Of a DNA stretch of 64,000 nt, positions 59,464 to 64,000 are shown piece by piece (the stretch's first letter is position 1; each line of letters begins with the position of its first letter). Under the pieces are notes generated by a model. That model searched no databases. It worked only from the letters and a program-made list of their open reading frames with translations, and was not told where the DNA came from. Position numbers and translations under genes: made by a program. The stretch is from Paractinoplanes ferrugineus (GTDB lineage: Bacteria > Actinomycetota > Actinomycetes > Mycobacteriales > Micromonosporaceae): assembly GCF_016862195.1 (NCBI RefSeq), contig NZ_BOMM01000035.1, positions 62,001 to 126,000 of the forward strand, written 5' to 3'.

Positions 59464-60221
59464 CGGGCGGCCCGCCGGTCCAGCGACGCGAGGTGCTCGG
59501 CGATGCGGGCGGCCCCGGGCTGCGGCATGTCGGCGACGACGCGGCCGTCGGCCAGCACCATGACCCGATCCGCATAGGAGGCGGCGACCGGGTCGTGGGT
59601 GACCATGACGACCGTCTGCCCCTGCTCGTCGACCACCGCGCGGAGCAGGGTCAGCACGTCAGCCGCGGTCCGGCTGTCGAGCGCGCCGGTCGGCTCGTCG
59701 CAGAAGATCACCTCGGGGCGGGTGGCCAGCGCCCGGGCGATCGCCACCCGCTGCTGCTGTCCGCCGGAGAGCGCGGCCGGCCGGTGCCGCAGCCGATCGC
59801 CGAGGCCGACCCGGTCGACCACCTGGGCCAGCCAGGCGCGGTCGGCCGGGGCGCCGGAGAGCCGCAGCGGCAGGACGATGTTCTCCTCGACGGTCAGCGC
59901 GCCGATCAGATTGAACGCCTGGAAGACGAAGCCGACGCGGGTGCGCCGCAGCTCGGTCAGCTTGGTCTCGGACATCCGCGTCAGGTCGGTGTCACCGATG
60001 AAGACCTGGCCCGAGCTGGGCCGGTCGAGTCCGGCCGCGGTCTGCAGCAGAGTGCTCTTGCCGGAGCCCGACGGGCCCATCACCGCTGTGAAGGTGCCCC
60101 GCCCGAACGCGGCGTCGACACTGTCGAGCGCGGTGACCGGGGCGCTGCCAACGCCGTACACCTTCGTCAGTTTTTCGACGCGAACCGCCGTGCCGACCAT
60201 GGGTCCTGAATGGACGAGCAT
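59460..60221 (-). CDS. ABC transporter ATP-binding protein (MacB/LolD type)
   Basis: A 253-residue ATPase. Walker A GPSGSGKST, Q-loop VFQAFNLIG, signature LSGGQQQRVAIARAL, Walker B VIFCDEPTGALD, H-loop VMVTHDP. The LTEL-x-RRTRVGFVFQ region is typical of MacB/LolD-type partners of FtsX permeases. ATG 60221; ATG 60200 is an alternative. A palindromic site shared with the adjacent two-component system lies ~100 nt upstream, so expression is probably under that response regulator. Confidence 0.93.
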   Translation of the reverse strand: MLVHSGPMVGTAVRVEKLTKVYGVGSAPVTALDSVDAAFGRGTFTAVMGPSGSGKSTLLQTAAGLDRPSSGQVFIGDTDLTRMSETKLTELRRTRVGFVFQAFNLIGALTVEENIVLPLRLSGAPADRAWLAQVVDRVGLGDRLRHRPAALSGGQQQRVAIARALATRPEVIFCDEPTGALDSRTAADVLTLLRAVVDEQGQTVVMVTHDPVAASYADRVMVLADGRVVADMPQPGAARIAEHLASLDRRAAR

Positions 60222-60317
60222 CTCTCTGCCTCTCCGTGTCGTCTGTGTTGGTGCGCGCACGGAGAACGCTATTGATCAGGGGCTTCGGGAACCATCCAGT
60301 GGGCTGCCGGTTCCCGG

Positions 60318-60333
60318 GTACAGCAGGCTCTAC
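60318..60333. promoter_or_regulatory. Palindromic operator upstream of the ABC operon
   Basis: GTACAGCAGGCTCTAC, differing at one base from the perfect palindrome at 62257. It overlaps the stop codon of the response-regulator gene and lies ~97 nt before the ATPase start. Confidence 0.68.
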
Positions 60334-60977
60334 CTCTTCTCGAGGTAGCGCAGCACCGCCACCACGCGACGGTCGACCTGCTCGTCCGGCGACAGCCGCA
60401 TCTTGGCGAAGATGCTGCGGATGTGCTTGTGCACGGCGCCGTCGGTGACGAAGAGCCGCTCGGCGATGGCGGTGTTGCCCAGGCCCTCGGCCATCAGCGC
60501 CAGCACCTCCATCTCGCGCGGCGACATCTCGCCGAGGCCGGAGTCGGGCCGGCTGCGGGCCAGCAGTTGACCGATCACCTCGGGGTCGATCGCGGTGCCG
60601 CCGTCGGCGACACGGTGCAACGCGGCGAGGAACTCCTCGACCCGGCCGACCCGCTCCTTGAGCATGTAGCCCAGTCCGGCCGCGCCGATCGCGAACAAAT
60701 CGGTGGCGAAGGCCTGCTCCACGTAGGCCGAGAGGACCAGCACGGACAGGCCGGGCTGGCGCCGCCGGGCCTCCACCGCGGCGACGATGCCCTCGTCGGT
60801 GTGGGTCGGCGGCATCCGGACGTCCACGATGGCCACATCAGGTTTGTGGGCGTCGACCTCGGTCAGGAAGTCGCCCGGGTTGCCCGCGGTGGCCACGACA
60901 TCGAGCCCCTCCGCCCGCAACAGCAGTGCGAGCCCTTCGCGCAACAGGGCGTCGTCCTCGGCGATCACGATCCGCAC
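60330..60977 (-). CDS. NarL/FixJ-family response regulator
   Basis: A 215-residue regulator. Receiver ~1-120: acidic pair AEDDALL, phospho-acceptor Asp in VAIVDVRMPPTH, Lys in YMLKERV. LuxR-type HTH ~150-210: LGEMSPREMEVLALMAEGLG, then NTAIAERLFVTDGAVHKHIR. GTG 60977 follows GGAG by 5 nt and overlaps the kinase 3' end by 13 nt. Probably binds the GTACAGC palindromes (60318, 62257), giving autoregulation and control of the ABC exporter. Confidence 0.92.
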   Translation of the reverse strand: MRIVIAEDDALLREGLALLLRAEGLDVVATAGNPGDFLTEVDAHKPDVAIVDVRMPPTHTDEGIVAAVEARRRQPGLSVLVLSAYVEQAFATDLFAIGAAGLGYMLKERVGRVEEFLAALHRVADGGTAIDPEVIGQLLARSRPDSGLGEMSPREMEVLALMAEGLGNTAIAERLFVTDGAVHKHIRSIFAKMRLSPDEQVDRRVVAVLRYLEKR

Positions 60978-62191
60978 GGCAGCTCCACCAGCATTCTTGT
61001 CGGCCCGCCCGGCGGGCTGGTCAGCGTGAGCCGACCGTCGTACGCCTCGACCCGCCGGCGGATGCCGGCCAGCCCCGAACCCGAACCCTCGTCGGCGCCG
61101 CCGTGGCCGTCGTCCTCGATGACGACGTGCAACCGGTCGTGCTCGCGCCGGACGGTGACCGCGACGCTGCTCGCGCCGCTGTGCTTGACCACGTTCGTCA
61201 AGGCCTCGGCCACCACGAAGTAGGCGGTGGCCTCGACCGAGGCGGCGCAGCGCACCGGCACGTCGACCTCGACCCGGCACGGAACCGCGCAGTTCGCGGC
61301 GAGACCGTCGAGAGCACCGGAGAGACCACGGTCGTCGAGCACCGGTGGCAAGATCCCGCGCACCACCGTACGCAATTCGCTGAGCGCCTGCTCCGCCGCG
61401 TCCTGCGCCCGGTCCAGGATTTCGTCGGCCCGCGCCGGATCCCGTTGCAGCGCCCGCCGCGCCGCCCCGAGCAGCACGTTCACCGCGACCAACCGATTCT
61501 GCGTGCCGTCGTGCAGAGCCCGCTCGATGCGCCGGAGCTCGACCGCGTGGGCGTCCAGCGCGGCGGCTCGGGTGGCGGTGAGCTGGGCGACGCGCAGGGA
61601 CAGGTCGACCCCCGGCGGCGGGGCCAGCAGCCGGCGACCGGCCGCCGCCTGGACGCGGGCGAAGAGCGGCCCGCCGAGGATCGCGAGCACCAGCCACCCC
61701 ACGCCGATCAGGCTCACCAGCAGCGCGTCGAAGAGGCCGTCGATGCGCCACCAGATGATGCTCGGCGCGCTGTCCTCGGGTTGGAGAAGGCGGTAATAGA
61801 GCGGAAAAGTGATGTCCTGCACCGCGTAGATGGGGACGGAGAGACCGAAGAGGCTGATGAGGAAGCCGCCGATGCCGTGCAGCGGTAACCAGAGGAGCTC
61901 GCGATGAACGAACGGGTCCCGGAGCGCCACCTTGAGCCCGGCCGGGACCGGGCCGGCGCTCAACACCGGCGGGCCCCATCGGGTCAGGCGGGCGCGCTCG
62001 CGCTCGGCCACCGAGCGCAGCGCTCGTAACGAGTCGTGCGCGGCCGGCAAGCCGATGCCGACCAGCGACAGGATCAGGACGATCACCATCCAGAAGAACA
62101 CACCCAGGGCCAGCACGGAGGTGCCGAGCCCGCCGACGATGCGCTCCAGGGCGTCGACCGAGGCGCGGAACCGCTTACGAATCCAGGTCAT
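60965..62191 (-). CDS. NarL-type sensor histidine kinase
   Basis: A 408-residue kinase. Four hydrophobic segments: ~25-50 (VLALGVFFWMVIVLILSLVG), ~105-125, ~130-145 and ~165-185, then a HisKA_3 DHp (ERALHDGTQNRLVAVNVLLG) and HATPase (NVVKHSG, EDDGHGG, GSGSGLAGI). Such kinases with membrane-integral sensing and a neighbouring FtsX-type ABC exporter often respond to peptide antibiotics or membrane stress. ATG 62191 follows GGAGGTGGCCG. The frame runs open upstream but without an RBS. Confidence 0.9.
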   Translation of the reverse strand: MTWIRKRFRASVDALERIVGGLGTSVLALGVFFWMVIVLILSLVGIGLPAAHDSLRALRSVAERERARLTRWGPPVLSAGPVPAGLKVALRDPFVHRELLWLPLHGIGGFLISLFGLSVPIYAVQDITFPLYYRLLQPEDSAPSIIWWRIDGLFDALLVSLIGVGWLVLAILGGPLFARVQAAAGRRLLAPPPGVDLSLRVAQLTATRAAALDAHAVELRRIERALHDGTQNRLVAVNVLLGAARRALQRDPARADEILDRAQDAAEQALSELRTVVRGILPPVLDDRGLSGALDGLAANCAVPCRVEVDVPVRCAASVEATAYFVVAEALTNVVKHSGASSVAVTVRREHDRLHVVIEDDGHGGADEGSGSGLAGIRRRVEAYDGRLTLTSPPGGPTRMLVELPCGS

Positions 62192-62256
62192 CGGCCACCT
62201 CCCGGCGGTGACGATAGGACATTCGCCGCCCTGGACGTCAGCTCCCGGGCCAAAAA

Positions 62257-62272
62257 GTACAGCAGGCTGTAC
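62257..62272. promoter_or_regulatory. Perfect palindromic operator upstream of the kinase operon
   Basis: GTACAGC-AG-GCTGTAC, 7-bp arms and 2-nt centre, 66 nt before the kinase start and ~85 nt before the small membrane gene on the other strand. Confidence 0.72.
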
Positions 62273-62357
62273 CTGGAGTGTCGTGCCTGCCGGATCGGCT
62301 TCCACGCTCCTCGTCAATAGCGTGGGGAGCACCGGAAACGAAGCCGAGGAGGCAATG

Positions 62358-62582
62358 ATGAACGACGAATACCGCATCTCCCGGACCCCGACGGTGGCTG
62401 CCGAGACCCCGCGCCACATCCTGCGTCCCGTCCTCTGGGTCACGCTGATCGTGGCCGGCGCCGCCAACGCGGTTCTCTCCACGGTCCTGGGGAGCCCGAT
62501 CGTCAGCTCCGTGTTCGGCGTGGTGGCCCTGATCTGTGCCGGCACCCTGGTCGCCCAGCACTATCGCAACCGGGACCACTGA
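62358..62582 (+). CDS. Small two-span membrane protein
   Basis: A 74-residue protein with two hydrophobic helices (VLWVTLIVAGAANAVLSTVL and VVALICAGTLVAQHY) joined by a short loop, and charged ends. AGGAGG lies 5 nt before ATG 62358 (ATG 62355 is 2 nt from it). It is divergent to the kinase with the perfect palindrome between them, so it may be a member of the same regulon. No family recognised. Confidence 0.68.
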   Translation: MNDEYRISRTPTVAAETPRHILRPVLWVTLIVAGAANAVLSTVLGSPIVSSVFGVVALICAGTLVAQHYRNRDH

Positions 62583-62722
62583 ATAACTCAGTGTCCGCGC
62601 ACATACGCCAAATATACGGCGGATACCGGCGAAAAGGATAGGCCGTACGGCCCATCTCGTTCACACTGAGTAGCGGTCATGATTCAGGGACAGAGCGTGT
62701 TGGAGCCAAAGGAGGCGACATC

Positions 62723-63046
62723 ATGTTGTTGCAAGGTAACCGGTCCGCTGAGCGGCCGATCCAAGCAGTTCCCACCGCTACGGAGCAGGACTCGGGAGGC
62801 CCCGGTCAGCACCGTGACTCCATCCCCCTGCCACCGATCGCGCTGAGCCGCCAGACCTACGCGCCGATCAGCTGGGAGCACCCCAGCCTCGGCAAGACGG
62901 TCGCGACGGGAATGGGGGGCATCGCCCGCACCTCGGCCTTGATGGTCGGGCTTGCCGCCGTGGGCATCGGGGTGGCCATGGCCGTCGCCATCGTGATCGC
63001 CGGCATCGTCATGGGCCTCGGCTTCGACGCCTCCACGGGCTACTAG
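62723..63046 (+). CDS. Small single-span membrane protein
   Basis: A 107-residue protein. An N-terminal ~65-residue polar part (Gln/Pro/Ser-rich) is followed by a C-terminal hydrophobic segment of ~35 residues (TSALMVGLAAVGIGVAMAVA, then IVIAGIVMGLG), perhaps a tail anchor or a long hairpin. AAAGGAGG precedes ATG 62723. Separated from the previous small gene by 140 nt; no family recognised. Confidence 0.6.
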   Translation: MLLQGNRSAERPIQAVPTATEQDSGGPGQHRDSIPLPPIALSRQTYAPISWEHPSLGKTVATGMGGIARTSALMVGLAAVGIGVAMAVAIVIAGIVMGLGFDASTGY

Positions 63047-63061
63047 ACCTGACCTGGGCGC

Positions 63062-63089
63062 GGGCCGGACTCCGACGGGAGCCCGGCCC
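63062..63089 (+). terminator. Likely terminator
   Basis: GGGCCGG-a-CTC / GGAG-c-CCGGCCC hairpin followed by a short T run, 15 nt after the small membrane gene. Confidence 0.6.
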
Positions 63090-63209
63090 TTCAACGGTGG
63101 CGGCATGGAGTTGAGGTGCGCCGCCCCCCAGCTCTTGTCGGCTCGAGCCGGATGACGGCCCCGCCGCCGCTCCCGAGAGCCCGGAGCGGCGGCAGGCTGG
63201 GAAACCTGA

Positions 63210-63725
63210 TCAGTGACGAACCGGGTGACCCGGCTGACCGGGGTGACCCGGCTGAGTCGGGTGGCCCGGGCGGATGGTGCGGATCACCGGGAGCACCAGG
63301 CTGGCCCGGGTGAACTGGGTGCGGGCGTGCCGGCCGCAGTCGTTGTAGGTCATCGTGGTGCGCAGGACCGAGAGGCCACTGACCCGGCGCATCGGCGTGA
63401 CCTGGATCTGGGTGATGGCGGTGCGTCCCGGGCGCAGCGTGTCCCCGGTGGTGAAGGCGGTGAACCGGCCCGGGCGGCGGTAGGAGACAGCCACCTCGCG
63501 GCCGCCGTCGACCGAGATGCGCGCGTTGCACACCGGCCGGTCGGTCCGCCAGAAGATGTTGACCCAGCTCGGCGTGTTGGCCGTCACCGTGGTCAGCCGG
63601 TTGGTGATCGGCTGCGGGCCGCGGCCGGTGGCCTGGGCGGACCCGGCCGTGGCGAGCGAGACCGCGGACGCCGCGGCGCCGGCGAGGGCCAGTGAAGCGA
63701 CCGTCCGAACCATCGTGCTCTTCAT
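63210..63725 (-). CDS. Small secreted beta-rich protein with Pro-Gly-His tail
   Basis: A 171-residue exported protein. Signal peptide 1-33 (KSTMVRTVASLALAGAAASA, AQA-T). The mature domain (WVNIFWRTDRPVCNARISVD, AVSYRRPGRFTAFTTG) has two Cys and beta strands, then a C-terminal PGHP/PGQP repeat tail encoded by near-identical 12-15-bp DNA units (63210-63275). ATG 63725 with AGGAGG 7 nt upstream. No family recognised. The tail may bind metal or wall polymers (inference). Confidence 0.7.
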   Translation of the reverse strand: MKSTMVRTVASLALAGAAASAVSLATAGSAQATGRGPQPITNRLTTVTANTPSWVNIFWRTDRPVCNARISVDGGREVAVSYRRPGRFTAFTTGDTLRPGRTAITQIQVTPMRRVSGLSVLRTTMTYNDCGRHARTQFTRASLVLPVIRTIRPGHPTQPGHPGQPGHPVRH

Positions 63726-64000
63726 GAGGAGACCTCCTGCGTAGAGGAGCGGAGGGGGATTCCGCTCTCGATGCGTCAGACAATAAGCAGGCAAAGACGC
63801 ATTTGGAGGCACTAACTTGTGGTTTTCACCTGTGAAAGACATAACGGACAAAGGGCCGATGACCATGTGTACGAACGGGCCATCTGGGCAGGCGTTCGGC
63901 CCCCGGTGGATAACTGGATCAAGCAGAAGTGCAGGTCGACGCTCAATTAATCGATGCGCTGATCTTTAAACGAATTCGGGACCCGCGCCGACACGATTCC
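63726..64000. other. Right-edge non-coding region
   Basis: 275 nt holding the promoter region of the small secreted protein gene. I see AT-rich patches (TTAATTAATCG-like near 63945, TTTAAACG near 63966) but no ORF, RNA gene or repeat before the window ends. Confidence 0.35.

Noticed and set aside
62192..62545. An N-terminal extension of the sensor kinase
   Set aside because: It would include the palindromic operator; ATG 62191 has GGAGGTG.

Overview
The window is 64 kb of high-GC DNA with GC-ending codons, frequent GTG/TTG starts, gene overlaps of 1-4 nt and perfect GC-rich hairpin terminators. It carries many secreted hydrolases and Ig-like proteins, ECF sigma and TetR/MerR/ArsR/GntR regulators, an NsdA-like regulator, IdeR-type and CebR-type operator matches and a leader element unlike those of low-GC bacteria. 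This points to a filamentous actinomycete, most likely a member of the Micromonosporaceae (Actinoplanes-like). The genus is inference from style and gene content, not from an alignment.

Layout. 1-2560: tail of a secreted Ig-like protein, a small secreted ORF, an ArsR / SRPBCC / unknown operon and tRNA-Ser(UGA). 2782-6059: a translationally coupled pair of secreted glycosidases (GH30 and GH18, both with ricin-type lectin domains). 6150-12109: quinone oxidoreductase, an NlpC/P60 wall hydrolase that probably starts at CTG, a GNAT gene broken by a small inverted-repeat element with a 6-bp target duplication, a GAF histidine kinase, a PEBP-family protein and a methyltransferase. 12376-20587: a polytopic membrane protein, two divergent large secreted proteins, a membrane-anchored WD40 protein and a GH16 enzyme. 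20796-23089: a sugar-nucleotide SDR and a processive-type GT2 glycosyltransferase, probably making an extracellular polysaccharide. 23116-23735 and 35020-35735: two diverged copies of a ~600-700 bp promoter-leader-hairpin element; one stands alone beside a NYN nuclease gene, the other leads into a small MerR regulator. 23757-34189: NYN protein, two TetR-controlled loci (MDR oxidoreductase; MFS exporter), aldo/keto reductase, methyltransferase, chemoreceptor and small secreted proteins. 34343-36488: gene debris (nitronate monooxygenase tail, Mrr-type endonuclease tail). 36694-44215: a probable island ending in a tyrosine integrase beside tRNA-Arg(ACG), with a nucleotidyltransferase, two NUDIX hydrolases, a sulfotransferase-like protein, an NsdA-like regulator and a GntR regulator. 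44497-51551: tRNA-Arg, tRNA-Ser(GCU), an EcsC-like protein with a long Ala/Pro-rich head, a CPBP protease, flavohaemoglobin, an HTH-peptide deformylase fusion and a FhuF-like ferric reductase behind iron-box sequences. 51637-56703: an aldo/keto reductase fragment, a three-gene membrane protein / ECF sigma / PAS-GGDEF-EAL operon, a secretory lipase pseudogene and a secreted RCC1-repeat protein behind a CebR-type operator. 56992-63725: an ABC exporter with an adjacent NarL-type two-component system sharing a palindromic site, two small membrane proteins and a small secreted protein.

Functional links that the sequence supports best are the GH30-GH18 pair, the SDR-GT2 pair (GH16 divergent to it), the ECF-EAL operon, the HK/RR-ABC exporter unit with shared GTACAGC palindromes, the TetR-MFS unit with three copies of one operator, and the leader element that places a short ORF and a hairpin just before the MerR start codon. 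The strongest candidate for something undescribed is that duplicated leader element: promoter, an RNA stem and the short ORF are conserved between two otherwise diverged copies.
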